Position numbers and translations under genes: made by a program. The notes under the pieces were generated by a model. It searched no databases and had not been told where the DNA came from. It was given only the letters and a program-made list of their open reading frames with translations. Below are positions 14,310 to 22,774 of a stretch of 40,318 bases of DNA, one piece after another (within the stretch, counting starts at the first letter, position 1; every line of letters starts with the position of its first letter). The stretch spans positions 1 to 40,318 of the forward strand of contig NZ_JARFYN010000071.1 of NCBI RefSeq assembly GCF_030272695.1, given 5' to 3'. The stretch comes from Martinezella calliandrae (GTDB lineage Bacteria; Pseudomonadota; Alphaproteobacteria; Rhizobiales; Rhizobiaceae).

Positions 14310-15047
14310 ATGACCAAAGTGCTAACAGACGCTCGCTCGATCCGCATTAAAGGCCGTTCCTTCCTGGCGGTCATGCTTTCCCCGGATCTTCCCATCGAAG
14401 ATTGGTTGATCAGGTTGGACGATCTCGCCGCGCGCTCGGCGGGTTTCTTTTTGGGACGGCCGGTCGTGCTCGACCTGACGGACCTATCGATTGACCGGTC
14501 ACAGTTGAAGGACCTGATCGGAGAGCTTGCCCGACGCAATGTCAGCATCATGGGTATCGAGGGCGCGCGCCCTTCTATCCTGGGACCGGGCATGCCTCCC
14601 GCGCTCAAAGGCGGTCGGCCGGTTTCCGATATCGAGGTCCCCGTAAACGAGGTTCCAGTGAAGGACCCGGTCGTCGAGGTGCGCAGCAGGCCGGCGGCGA
14701 TCGAGACACGAGCGCCACTGCAATCCATCGTCATTCGCGAGCCGGTACGCTCGGGTCAGTCGGTGATCTTCCCGGAAGGCGACGTAACCGTGATCGGATC
14801 GGTTGCTTCAGGCGCGGAGGTCATCGCCGGAGGGTCGGTTCATATCTATGGCAGTTTGCGCGGCCGAGCCATGGCCGGGTCGATCGGAAACGCCTCGGCA
14901 CGCATCTTTTGCCGAAAGCTTGAGGCCGAACTGGTCGCAATCGACGGCATTTACAAAATGGCGGAAGACATGGCTCCCAATCTTCGCGGACAGGCTGTCC
15001 AGCTCTGGCTCGAAGGTGACGCGATCATGGCAGAGAAACTTATCTGA
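14310..15047 (+). CDS. minC: Septum site-determining protein MinC
   Basis: The 245-residue FtsZ polymerisation inhibitor has an N-terminal domain (about 1-95, IRIKGRSFLAVMLSPDLPIE) and, after a Pro/Val-rich linker, the C-terminal beta-helix domain with the MinD- and FtsZ-binding face. Typical phrases are GQSVIFPEGDVTVIGSVASG and GSVHIYGSLRGRAMAG. It acts with MinD at the membrane to keep division at midcell. It is first in a minC-minD-minE operon of normal order, with 31 nt to minD. The CtrA-type box lies just upstream. The length and conserved glycines are normal, and no lesion is seen. Confidence 0.95.
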   Translation: MTKVLTDARSIRIKGRSFLAVMLSPDLPIEDWLIRLDDLAARSAGFFLGRPVVLDLTDLSIDRSQLKDLIGELARRNVSIMGIEGARPSILGPGMPPALKGGRPVSDIEVPVNEVPVKDPVVEVRSRPAAIETRAPLQSIVIREPVRSGQSVIFPEGDVTVIGSVASGAEVIAGGSVHIYGSLRGRAMAGSIGNASARIFCRKLEAELVAIDGIYKMAEDMAPNLRGQAVQLWLEGDAIMAEKLI

Positions 15048-15078
15048 GCCGACAGCGGCCAGGACAGAGGAGAGCAAG

Positions 15079-15894
15079 ATGGGGAAAGTCATCGTAGTCA
15101 CGTCAGGCAAGGGCGGGGTTGGCAAGACGACTTCGACTGCCGCACTTGGGGCGGCCCTGGCGCAGAGAAATGATAAGGTCGTCGTCGTCGACTTTGACGT
15201 CGGGCTGCGCAATCTCGACCTTGTCATGGGCGCGGAACGAAGGGTCGTCTACGACCTGATCAACGTCATACATGGCGACGCCAAGCTCCCCCAGGCGCTG
15301 ATCCGTGACAAGAGGTTGGAGACGCTGTTCTTGCTGCCGGCCTCGCAAACCCGGGACAAGGACAACCTGACGCCCGAGGGTGTCGAACGCGTCATAAACG
15401 ACTTGAAGCAACATTTTGATTGGATCATCTGCGACAGCCCCGCAGGAATAGAACGCGGTGCTACCCTCGCCATGCGCCATGCGGACACGGCGGTGGTCGT
15501 CACCAATCCGGAAGTCTCGTCGGTGCGCGACTCAGACCGGATCATTGGCTTGCTGGATGCCAAGACCGCCAAGGCCGAGCGCGGCGAGCGAATTGAAAAG
15601 CACCTCCTCCTGACGCGTTACGACGCTACCCGCGCCGAGCGGGGTGATATGCTCAAGGTCGATGATGTGCTGGAGATCCTGTCCATTCCACTCCTCGGCA
15701 TCATTCCGGAAAGCACGGATGTTCTACGCGCGTCCAATATCGGCGCCCCCGTCACGCTGGCCGATAGCCGCAGCGCGCCGGCGATGGCTTATTTCGATGC
15801 GGCTCGCCGGCTTACCGGAGAGGTTCTGCCGATCACGATTCCCGGCGAAAGACGGAATATTTTCGGCAAGATATTCGGACGGAGGGCGGCATGA
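15079..15894 (+). CDS. minD: Septum site-determining ATPase MinD
   Basis: The 271-residue ParA/MinD-family ATPase has the deviant Walker A SGKGGVGKTT (residues 9-18) with the signature Lys11, a Walker B region at VVVDFDVGLRNLDL, and a C-terminal amphipathic helix (NIFGKIFGRRAA) for membrane attachment. The start at 15079 follows AGAGGAGAG; a longer upstream frame overlapping minC is not needed. MinD recruits MinC to the membrane and is released by MinE. The stop overlaps the minE start by 4 nt (ATGA). The length is typical of the family. Confidence 0.96.
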   Translation: MGKVIVVTSGKGGVGKTTSTAALGAALAQRNDKVVVVDFDVGLRNLDLVMGAERRVVYDLINVIHGDAKLPQALIRDKRLETLFLLPASQTRDKDNLTPEGVERVINDLKQHFDWIICDSPAGIERGATLAMRHADTAVVVTNPEVSSVRDSDRIIGLLDAKTAKAERGERIEKHLLLTRYDATRAERGDMLKVDDVLEILSIPLLGIIPESTDVLRASNIGAPVTLADSRSAPAMAYFDAARRLTGEVLPITIPGERRNIFGKIFGRRAA

Positions 15895-16151
15895 ACATTT
15901 TTCGTCTTTTCGGCAAACAAAGAACCGCACCGGCGGCTCGAGAACGCTTGCAAGTGCTTCTTGCCCACGAACGTTCGTCGGCGGGTTCGGACTTGGTATC
16001 GCTGCTGCGGGAGGAAATCCTTGGCGTGATAGCAAAGCACGTGCAGCTAGAGGGCGATAAGGTGCAAGTGAAAATGGATTGCAACGAGCACGTCTCGACC
16101 CTGGAAATCGACGTGGAAATCCCGCTGAACGCGGTTGTTCAGGCTGCGTGA
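15891..16151 (+). CDS. minE: Cell division topological specificity factor MinE
   Basis: This is an 86-residue protein, the normal MinE size. The N-terminus (MNIFRLFGKQRTAPAARERL) carries the membrane-targeting and MinD-contact helix. QVLLAHERSS is the conserved anti-MinCD segment, and LREEILGVIAKHV with the final beta strands forms the topological-specificity domain. The ATG overlaps the minD stop by 4 nt. MinE stimulates MinD ATPase activity and drives Min oscillation or gradient formation. The operon ends here, with two hairpins just downstream. Confidence 0.94.
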   Translation: MNIFRLFGKQRTAPAARERLQVLLAHERSSAGSDLVSLLREEILGVIAKHVQLEGDKVQVKMDCNEHVSTLEIDVEIPLNAVVQAA

Positions 16152-16157
16152 AGGTTC

Positions 16158-16177
16158 GCTTTGGCGGTTGCCAAAGC
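16158..16177. repeat. Hairpin just after minE
   Basis: GCTTTGGC (16158-16165) and GCCAAAGC (16170-16177) form an 8-bp perfect stem with a GGTT loop, starting 6 nt after the minE stop. No T tract follows. It could protect the mRNA 3' end or help termination. Confidence 0.5.
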
Positions 16178-16240
16178 AGCAGCTTCGCCCGAGCAGTTGA
16201 ACTGGGCCGGGAACCCATAAAGACCGCGCTTGGGTCGATC

Positions 16241-16279
16241 GCGGCCTGTCCGCTTCTTGCCATCGATAGGACAGGCCGC
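16241..16279. terminator. Large inverted repeat between convergent minE and AraC-type gene
   Basis: GCGGCCTGTCC (16241-16251) pairs perfectly with GGACAGGCCGC (16269-16279) over an 11-bp stem with a 17-nt loop. It lies between two convergent genes, where a bidirectional terminator is expected. No T tract is seen on either side, so the terminator role is an inference. Confidence 0.4.
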
Positions 16280-16292
16280 CGTCGCAGGCGCA

Positions 16293-17178
16293 CTATTTCA
16301 GCGGCAAAAACAGCTCGACCACCACTTCGTGTGCCGGCACCTGCGGAATGAGAGAAAGCTGCCGTCGGCAATAGATCGGGAAGTCGCGTGCTTCCTCGCC
16401 GCTGGGCCGGAAGCCAGTCCCGATAGAGGAAAAGTGCGGCGGGCTCGAGATTTTGGGTGTTGCCAGGGTAACGCAGCACCGCGCAGCGTCCGCCGGGGAT
16501 CACGCCGGGCTTCATCTGCGCGTCGCCCGGCGCGATCGGCTGATCGGTCCCGATACACAGGTCCATGGCGTAGTCGGCCGGGACTGCGGGGGTCCGCTCG
16601 GAACGGAAGACCGTGAAGGTCGGGCTGGTCTCAGGAGATAGGCCGGCTGCCTTGCGCCAGGCACGGAACCTCTCGAAGGTGGCCTCGAGCGTCGCGCGGT
16701 CGCCCCGATGCTCCATGACCGCCACCGGCGTGGAGGGAACCTCGTGGATTATCACGTCGTCGTGGGTAAAGATAATCTGCATGAGCTTGCTCCTCACATT
16801 GTCGAGCGGACCGAAGGCCGATAGCCAGGGATCCCAATCGGGAAATTTCCGGAACGACGAAGGCGATTGCCCGAGCTGTCGCCGAAAGGCACGGGCGAAA
16901 GCATCCGGTGCATCGTAACCGGCGTCCATCGCTATGTCTGTGATGCTTTGGGCGCCATTAGAGGCCAGGCATCGGGAAGCGCGCTTCATGCGGGCGAGTT
17001 GAACATAGCGATAGACGGACAGCCCGAAGGTCGCCGTGAACTGCCGATGTAGATGATATTTCGAGTAGGCTGCGACGTTGCTCAGCATTTCCAGGTGCAG
17101 ATCGTCGTCGAGATGCCGGTCTATGTGATCCAGCACCCGCTGCATCCGGGCATGATAGTTTTGAAGCGCTGCCTTCAT
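16293..17178 (-). pseudogene. AraC-family regulator with GyrI-like domain, one frameshift
   Basis: The start at 17178 has GAGGA 7 nt upstream. The frame encodes an N-terminal AraC DNA-binding domain (HLDDDLHLEMLSNVAAYSKY, then ITDIAMDAGYDAPDAFARAF) and a GyrI-like effector domain (MQIIFTHDDVIIHEVPSTPV to LFLYRDWLPA). At the GGG run 16404-16406 (CCC on the coding strand) one extra base shifts the frame. After removing it the expected end reads SGEEARDFPIYCRRQLSLIP, then QVPAHEVVVELFLPLK and a stop at 16293-16295, giving 294 residues. As written, the frame runs on into antisense sequence of minE and minD. A real mutation and a sequencing error are equally possible. Regulators of this layout often sense small hydrophobic molecules. 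Confidence 0.8.
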
Positions 17179-17289
17179 CGTTTTGTCCTCCGTGGCAGCA
17201 CCAACTAAATGCACGCAGACATGACGCGCTCGACCGATCTTGCGGTTTTGCCACGCTTCGCACAAACTTGCCAAGGATCGTTGCCGCGC

Positions 17290-17445
17290 CTCAGGGCACC
17301 AAACAAGGCGAGACACGTTGTCCGGACGCCCTTGCTGGGGTCGCAGGCGCTCTCCAATCATTCCGGCGCGCCCGTGATCCTCAAGCTGGAAAATCACCAG
17401 ACGACTGGCAGCTTCAGGCTTCGGGGAGCGCTGACCACTCGACCA
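17290..17445 (+). pseudogene. Fragment of a PLP-dependent threonine dehydratase-like gene (EutB/IlvA type)
   Basis: The + strand encodes ARHVVRTPLLGSQALSNHSG followed by APVILKLENHQTTGSFRLRG. This is the conserved N-terminal block of fold-II PLP enzymes such as threonine ammonia-lyase or the hydroxyectoine utilisation dehydratase EutB. The PLP lysine would be expected in the KxRG motif, here RLRG, so even this residue appears changed. The frame then breaks up and stops at 17497. Only about 50 of about 330 codons remain, so this is a decayed remnant. The rest of the stretch 17179-17686 has no intact gene, though a short open frame (PFEELVYAKAVEPDIATA) just before 17550 may be debris of another gene. 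Confidence 0.6.
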
Positions 17446-17686
17446 ATGACATTCGGTACCGGGACTTACAAGCGCATATCCGGGAATTGGACCCTTTGAG
17501 GAATTGGTCTACGCTAAGGCAGTCGAACCCGACATCGCTACGGCATAGGGTTCGGATCGTATTCTGAGGGGAACAATATCAACGTGGAATAGATTTTATT
17601 GATTGGTCAAAACAGCACTGTCTTAGAAGCGCGCTTGCTTAGAGGCGCGTCTCCGGCTTTCCTGCCGGCGGTTTTTGGAGTGTGCC

Positions 17687-18355
17687 ATGGCGATCTACTT
17701 GCTCCAACTCCTGGCTTGGTCGGTCTTCATCGCGGTCTTGATCCTCTGGCCGGCCGGTACGCTGGCTTTTCCGGGCGCCTGGGTGTTGATCGCCTTCTTC
17801 GTAATCGGCGGCTTAGCGATGATCCTTTGGTTGTCGAAACATAGTCCGCGGCTGCTGCGTGAACGTATGGCATCTCCGCTGCAACGTGATCAAAAGCCCT
17901 GGGATCGCGTCTGGTTGTCGTTTTTCGTTCTGGCCTTCTTGGGCTGGCTGTACTTCATGGGTTGGGACGCGGCCCGAACAGCCTTCCGAGCGGTGCCGCC
18001 ATGGCTTCAGGCGCTTGGCGGCCTCGGCATGCTGGTCAACATGCTCGGCACCTGGTGGACGTTTCGCGAGAACGCCTTCGCAGCGCCGGTGGTGAAGATC
18101 CAGAAAGATCAGAAGGTGATCGATACCGGACCCTATGCCATTGTTCGCCATCCGATGTACGCAAGCGCGTTGTTTTTCCTTGTCGGCATGCCGCTATTGC
18201 TCGGTTCCTGGTTCGGCCTCGCATTCTCCGTGGTGTTCATTTTCGGTATCGCCTGGCGAGCGGTGCATGAGGAGCGCGCTTTAATTGCGGAGTTGAGCGG
18301 CTATCAAGATTATGCGGCCCGCGTGCGATATCGGCTGGTCCCATACGTATGGTAA
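17687..18355 (+). CDS. Isoprenylcysteine carboxyl methyltransferase-like membrane protein
   Basis: The 222-residue integral membrane protein has about five hydrophobic segments (starting MAIYLLQLLAWSVFIAVLIL). The C-terminal half carries the ICMT/PEMT methyltransferase signature: DTGPYAIVRHPMYASAL, then a membrane span, then AVHEERALIAELSGYQDYAA. These residues bind S-adenosylmethionine in the membrane methyltransferase family. The bacterial substrate is unknown; a lipid or small isoprenoid-like acceptor is possible. The ATG at 17687 is preferred over an upstream TTG because GGAG sits 8 nt before it. The gene stands alone, downstream of gene debris. Confidence 0.8.
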   Translation: MAIYLLQLLAWSVFIAVLILWPAGTLAFPGAWVLIAFFVIGGLAMILWLSKHSPRLLRERMASPLQRDQKPWDRVWLSFFVLAFLGWLYFMGWDAARTAFRAVPPWLQALGGLGMLVNMLGTWWTFRENAFAAPVVKIQKDQKVIDTGPYAIVRHPMYASALFFLVGMPLLLGSWFGLAFSVVFIFGIAWRAVHEERALIAELSGYQDYAARVRYRLVPYVW

Positions 18356-18547
18356 ATCGCATCCGCTCGCACAGCGCCAATCACTGTGACGGCACTTGCC
18401 GCCATGCCAAGCCTTAACGCAGAGTTTAGCAAGTTCGCGCTATAGTCGCGTCATAGCTCTTGGGCGTTGGTAGTTTTACATGATTTGTGGTGCATCGACG
18501 GCGACACGTCACCTGCTGGGTCGGGCGGCAACAGAGGGAGCCCGAAC

Positions 18548-20089
18548 GTGAGTAGCGCAGCGCACACCGCCGCAGTGGGGTCGACGCCATCGTCGGCGCT
18601 TAGGATCGCGCTGATCCAGAGCGCCGTGATCTTCGTGGTGGCGGCGCTGTGGCAGCAGCGATGGGGAACCATCGTCGATACGAGCTGGCTCATCACGGAA
18701 GCTGAGAGGGTACTCAACGGAGAGCGGCTTTACGTCGATGTGATCGATAACAACCCGCCGTTTTCGCTCTGGCTCTACCTGCCCGCGATCATAGCGTCGA
18801 GATGGGCTGGTATTGCTCCGGAGATCGGCATTTATCTCTACACTTGCCTCGCCGTGATCGTGGGTCTGGGTTTGTCAGCCATGATCGTCCGGCGGGCGGG
18901 ATTTGCCGAAAATCAGGCATTGCTTCGGCTGTTGCCTTTATTTGTCGCGCTCTTCATGATTTTTCCCGGCAACGCCTTTACCGAAAGAGATCATGTCGGC
19001 ACCGTGCTGTTTCTGCCATTGCTGGCGCTGATGGCTTTGCGGGCCGACACCGCCCGTCGCGTCGCACCCGGTGCTGTCCTGATCGTCGGCGCCGGCCTGT
19101 GCGGCAGCATTCTTGTTCTCGTGAAAGCCTATTATGTGGTCGCGTATATTGTGCCCGCACTTTATGTGGCCTGGCGGCGGCGAAATCCTTGGTTACTCGC
19201 GGCGCCTGAGAATTGCATCATCGGCAGCATCTGCGTCGTCTATGTCGCGCTCATCTTCAAGCTCAATCCCGAATTTATGCGTGACCTGCTTCCGCAGGTG
19301 GTGGATGTCTATATGAAGATGGGCGACCCCGGCAGGGTGGCGCTAAGCTATGCACCTCTTTACCTGCCGATTGTCCTTCTGTTCTGGATGGTTGCACCCA
19401 AAGCACCGTTGACGCCCCTTTGCGCCGTGACGCTGCTCGCTTCACTCGCCGCCGTCGCGCCGTTGATCTACCAGGGCAAAGGCTGGGCCTACCATGCGTT
19501 TGCTGCGATCTCACTGGCCTTTGTTGCCGTGCTTTGCAAGATAGCGGCGTCTTCCGGTTGGCGTTACAGCCGTGAAACGCTGGGACGCGCTGCTCTTTGC
19601 GCAATTGTCGTCGCGTTTGCATGGCTGCCTTTCCTGCCAACCCAGAAGCCGGCCGAAGCTTTCGTCGCTGCAATTAGAGCGGCATCAAAGGGGGAGCCGA
19701 CGCTCGGCGTCATCGGCAGCGACGTTGCTGCTGCCCATCCGCTCGCCAGGATCATCGGCGCCCGCTTCCCGTCCGCCAATAATAGCGACTGGTTCGGCGC
19801 TCTTGCGTTTGTCTTAGCCAAAGAGGCGGCAGAAAGGGGAGACGCGGCGGATGCCGCCCGCTACCAGAGGCGATCGGATGATTATCTGGACGCCAAATAT
19901 GGCGAGTTTGCCAGCCATAATTACGACCTGATCGTCGTTCAGCGGGACGAGCCGCTTTGGACCGATCACGTGTTTGGTCAAGCGCGTTTTGCAGCGCTGC
20001 TTTCTCAATATCATCCCATTGCCAAGGATGAGCGGTTTACCGTCTATGGCCGCGGCGTTTCGGCTGACCAGAGTTCGAACGCCCGGTGA
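18548..20089 (+). CDS. Multi-pass membrane protein, glycosyltransferase GT-C-like
   Basis: The GTG start at 18548, with AGAGGGA upstream, gives 513 residues. About ten to eleven hydrophobic helices are visible (IALIQSAVIFVVAALW near the start, then LYTCLAVIVGLGLSAMIV and others), followed by a soluble C-terminal part from about residue 380 (ending HPIAKDERFTVYGRGVSADQ). An early loop contains DTSWLITEAERVLNGERLYV and DVIDNNPPFSLWLYLPA. The acidic residues at the first outer loop and the overall layout are those of GT-C polyprenyl-phosphate-dependent glycosyltransferases (ArnT/mannosyltransferase-like). No specific sugar can be assigned. It is a single gene with no obvious polysaccharide neighbours. 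Confidence 0.65.
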   Translation: MSSAAHTAAVGSTPSSALRIALIQSAVIFVVAALWQQRWGTIVDTSWLITEAERVLNGERLYVDVIDNNPPFSLWLYLPAIIASRWAGIAPEIGIYLYTCLAVIVGLGLSAMIVRRAGFAENQALLRLLPLFVALFMIFPGNAFTERDHVGTVLFLPLLALMALRADTARRVAPGAVLIVGAGLCGSILVLVKAYYVVAYIVPALYVAWRRRNPWLLAAPENCIIGSICVVYVALIFKLNPEFMRDLLPQVVDVYMKMGDPGRVALSYAPLYLPIVLLFWMVAPKAPLTPLCAVTLLASLAAVAPLIYQGKGWAYHAFAAISLAFVAVLCKIAASSGWRYSRETLGRAALCAIVVAFAWLPFLPTQKPAEAFVAAIRAASKGEPTLGVIGSDVAAAHPLARIIGARFPSANNSDWFGALAFVLAKEAAERGDAADAARYQRRSDDYLDAKYGEFASHNYDLIVVQRDEPLWTDHVFGQARFAALLSQYHPIAKDERFTVYGRGVSADQSSNAR

Positions 20090-20159
20090 ACGACCGGGAA
20101 GCTTTTCTGGTCAGCGAAGGGACTACGTGACCGGACAGGTCTCCCCGTATTGGCAGGGA

Positions 20160-20519
20160 CTATGGGGCCACTGTGAAACTGTAGGTCCCACTGGTCTTGT
20201 GGCCGTCGGCGGAAAGGGCATGCCACTCCACCGTGTATTTGCCCGCCGTCAGCTTGTCGGTAATTGGCACCATCAGCGTGCTATCCCCGTTCATCAACAT
20301 GCCTTGGCCGGTCTTAACGGCTGCCTTCTGAGGGCCGGCAACCTTCACGCCGCTGAACTTCAGGTTCAGTCCTTCGGTGAAGGTGAGGTCGAGTTCCGAT
20401 GGCGCCTGTTTTACTGTGCTGTCTGCGGCCGGTACGGCCGATTTGAGCTGGGCGTGGGCGAATGCGTGGCCGGCAAATACAAGGCTGGCTGCGGTGGCAA
20501 CAAAAAAGAGCTTCTTCAT
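20160..20519 (-). CDS. copC: Periplasmic copper-binding CopC-domain protein
   Basis: This 119-residue protein has a signal peptide (MKKLFFVATAASLVFAGHAF) cut after AFA, so the mature chain would start with His22, the classical Cu(II) ligand of CopC (HAQLKSAVPAADSTV). The second half has DLTFTEGLNLKFSGV and the conserved WHALSADGHKTSGTYSFTV, with Asp and His that complete the copper site. CopC proteins bind periplasmic copper and often work with the membrane protein CopD, which is not present here. The start at 20519 is chosen by the signal peptide. A truncated PepSY gene and a Cys-containing exported protein lie upstream in the same direction, suggesting a former metal-handling cluster. Confidence 0.85.
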   Translation of the reverse strand: MKKLFFVATAASLVFAGHAFAHAQLKSAVPAADSTVKQAPSELDLTFTEGLNLKFSGVKVAGPQKAAVKTGQGMLMNGDSTLMVPITDKLTAGKYTVEWHALSADGHKTSGTYSFTVAP

Positions 20520-20684
20520 CTTGGTCTTCCTTCCGGGGCTGATGATACGCAGGTTCACTGCGGTCGGTTCGGCAACCGATAGCGGTCGCCAGATATCCCA
20601 GCCGTGACCAGGCCGGGAACTCGATGTGCGAAATGCCTTCGTCTGAAACTCTGCTTGTGAATTCATTCGCCTTGCTCGCGAGTA

Positions 20685-20957
20685 TCAGGAGAAGAAGCGC
20701 CGGAGTGGCTGCACAAAGCGTACCACGATCTGCTGCGGCGTCAGCATCGATCCCGAGTCTAAGACGATATGGCGGTGGGGATAAAAGGTATCGGCGATCT
20801 GATCTCTAAACAGATAAAGCGATCCGGTGATCGCCAGATTGAGCATGAAGGGAATGACGAGCAAGCCGGCGAAGAAATGCCAGCGCCAGATCGCGCGGTA
20901 GAGCGAAATATTATGGGAGGTGGTGGTTATCGGCTCGGCAGCAGTGAAAGCAGACAT
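20685..20957 (-). pseudogene. Truncated PepSY-associated membrane protein
   Basis: The start at 20957 has AGAGGA 6 nt upstream. The N-terminal 75 residues match PepSY-domain membrane proteins of iron/metal clusters: SLYRAIWRWHFFAGLLVIPF followed by MLNLAITGSLYLFRDQIADT and LTPQQIV. Full proteins have about 450 residues with four or so membrane helices. Here the frame ends after 90 residues with RFVQPLRRFFS, so about 80% of the protein is missing. The deletion joins it to sequence just upstream of copC. The remaining piece would make one membrane helix and is unlikely to work. Confidence 0.75.
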
Positions 20958-21189
20958 AGAAATCCTCTGGAGATCGGCTGGCGGCCCGGAGTGACGTCTG
21001 CGGGGAGGAGCGGCCGTTCTGGTCGCGGCCTTATGCTGAAGCGCACGCGCTTTTGGGATCAGGAGCAAACCCGTTTTGCAGCGTGATGTTCAGCATGGAA
21101 GCAATCCGCCCGCAGCCGGCACGATAGCTCTCGTGCATGGTGTGGCCGCCGTTGATGACAAGCGTCACGGCATGCGCCGCAACGCAGGC

Positions 21190-21591
21190 TCAGGCAGGGA
21201 TCTCAGGGAGGGGAGGCGCGCGAGGGCCGGTATTCGGTGGATAGAGCTGGCGATGGAAAGCTTCGGCTCTATGCGCGAGCACATCCTGGTTGGCTAAGAC
21301 TAGACGCTCGCAGTTTTCGGTCGGCGGCGCGGGAAGCAGGATTGCGGCGGCGATCCGGCACGCCTCACATCCCGACACGTGAATATTGCCGTGTTCTTTG
21401 CCGTCGGGGCCCTTGTCGGTGACGCACAAGACCGGCTGGGTCCCACCCGGGAGCTGGTATTGGGCGAGCTCGATGGACGTGAGTTCAACGGCATTGGAAA
21501 CGGGCGGCTGATGGGCGAAGCCGACGAAGGTCAGCGCCAGCGCGCATATGATGCGCACCATCCACTGCGTTGTCCCCGAAAGCTTTGCCAC
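21190..21591 (-). CDS. Small exported/membrane-anchored protein, DUF2946-like, unknown function
   Basis: A GTG start with AGAGGGG about 6 nt upstream gives 133 residues. The N-terminus has a hydrophobic anchor or signal (MVRIICALALTFVGFAHQPP). The rest carries a Cys pair in SGCEACRIAAAILLPAP and further Cys in VLCVTDKG and ENCERL, typical of the short metal-related DUF2946-type proteins that sit next to PepSY and CopC genes. The family link is tentative. The same frame stays open after the stop (to 21031) but without a good start signal. It is codirectional with the PepSY remnant and copC. Confidence 0.55.
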   Translation of the reverse strand: MAKLSGTTQWMVRIICALALTFVGFAHQPPVSNAVELTSIELAQYQLPGGTQPVLCVTDKGPDGKEHGNIHVSGCEACRIAAAILLPAPPTENCERLVLANQDVLAHRAEAFHRQLYPPNTGPRAPPLPEIPA

Positions 21592-21711
21592 TGTTGTCCC
21601 CTCTTAGCAACCCTCTACGATGTTCGGGCCACAAGCTCAATGCGGCAATTTGCAGCCATTTTGAGATCGACGCTTTTTCGGTTGTGCCGCTCTTTCCGCT
21701 TTCGCGCGTGG

Positions 21712-22770
21712 CTATGATGCCCGTTTTCCCTCGCCGTCGAAGACATGCACATGTTGCGGCGGGAATATCACCTTCACGTTCGGTCCCGCCTTCAGCACCT
21801 CGCGATCGAGCGTGAAGACACTGAACGGCAAGCCGTGGAGTGAAAGATGCAGGATGATGCCGAAACCGGTCGGCTCGACAAGCTCCACGTCGGCGCTGAT
21901 GCCGGAGTTGTCAGCCGATAGGACCACGTGCTCGGGCCGAATTCCGAGCGTCACCTTGGCGCCGGCCGGCAGATTTGGCGATGTCGCAAGCGAGACGATG
22001 GTTCCGTCCTTCAGCGTCAAGCCACCGGCCTCGTACCTCGCGTCCAGAAAATTCATGCCGGGCGAACCGATGAAGCCGGCCACGAAGAGATTGGCGGGGC
22101 GATCGTATAGCTCGAGCGGGCTGCCGACCTGCTGGACGACCCCGCCATGCATGGCAACAATCCGGTCCGCAAGTGTCATCGCCTCGATCTGGTCATGGGT
22201 CACGTAGATCGAGGTCGCCTTGAGATCGCCGTGCAGTTTCTTGATTTCAGCCCGCATCTGTTCGCGCAGGCGCGCGTCGAGGTTCGAAAGCGGTTCGTCG
22301 AAGAGGAAGGCCTTCGGTTGACGCACGATGGCACGGCCCATGGCGACACGCTGACGCTGGCCGCCGGAAAGCGCCTTTGGGCGGCGTTCGAGCAAAGGGT
22401 CCAGCCCGAGCTTCGATGCCGCGGCCGCGACGGCTTTGCCGATCTTGTCCTTTGCGATCTTCCGGAGCCTGAGGCTGTAGCTCATGTTGCCGGCGACGTT
22501 CATATGCGGATAGAGCGCATAGGACTGGAACACCATGGCGATGTCGCGGTCCTTCGGATGCAGCTCGTTGACGCGGCTGTCCGCTATGCGGATCTCGCCG
22601 CCGCTAATGTCTTCGAGACCGGCGATCATCCGGAGCAGCGTTGACTTGCCACAGCCGGAAGGGCCGACGAGGACGACGAATTCGCCATCCTTGATCCTGA
22701 GGTCGATGTCGTGCAGCACCTGCACATGGCCATAGGCTTTCTTGACGTTCTGGATATCGATCGATGCCAT
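21712..22770 (-). CDS. ABC transporter ATP-binding protein, sugar type (UgpC/MalK family)
   Basis: The 352-residue ATPase has every expected motif: Walker A GPSGCGKST, Q-loop at FQSYALYP, signature LSGGQRQRVAMGRAI, Walker B FLFDEPLSNLD and H-loop YVTHDQIEAMTLADRI. A C-terminal TOBE/regulatory domain follows (from about 240, IRPEHVVLSADNSG). This is the CUT1 layout used for oligosaccharides, polyols or glycerol-phosphate. It is the last gene of the operon that runs from the GntR regulator; 4 nt separate it from the permease upstream. It energises import by the two permeases and the binding protein. The sugar specificity cannot be read from the ATPase. Confidence 0.92.
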   Translation of the reverse strand: MASIDIQNVKKAYGHVQVLHDIDLRIKDGEFVVLVGPSGCGKSTLLRMIAGLEDISGGEIRIADSRVNELHPKDRDIAMVFQSYALYPHMNVAGNMSYSLRLRKIAKDKIGKAVAAAASKLGLDPLLERRPKALSGGQRQRVAMGRAIVRQPKAFLFDEPLSNLDARLREQMRAEIKKLHGDLKATSIYVTHDQIEAMTLADRIVAMHGGVVQQVGSPLELYDRPANLFVAGFIGSPGMNFLDARYEAGGLTLKDGTIVSLATSPNLPAGAKVTLGIRPEHVVLSADNSGISADVELVEPTGFGIILHLSLHGLPFSVFTLDREVLKAGPNVKVIFPPQHVHVFDGEGKRAS

Positions 22771-22774
22771 TTGA

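Noticed and set aside
15724..17397. A 557-codon minus-strand open frame
   Set aside because: It is the frameshifted AraC/GyrI frame running on into the antisense strand of minE and minD. Only 16293-17178 is coding in origin.
21031..21168. A 45-codon minus-strand frame (VTLVINGGHTMHESYRAGCG)
   Set aside because: It continues in frame after the stop of the 21190-21591 gene and looks somewhat protein-like, but has no ribosome-binding site. It is left as a possible remnant.
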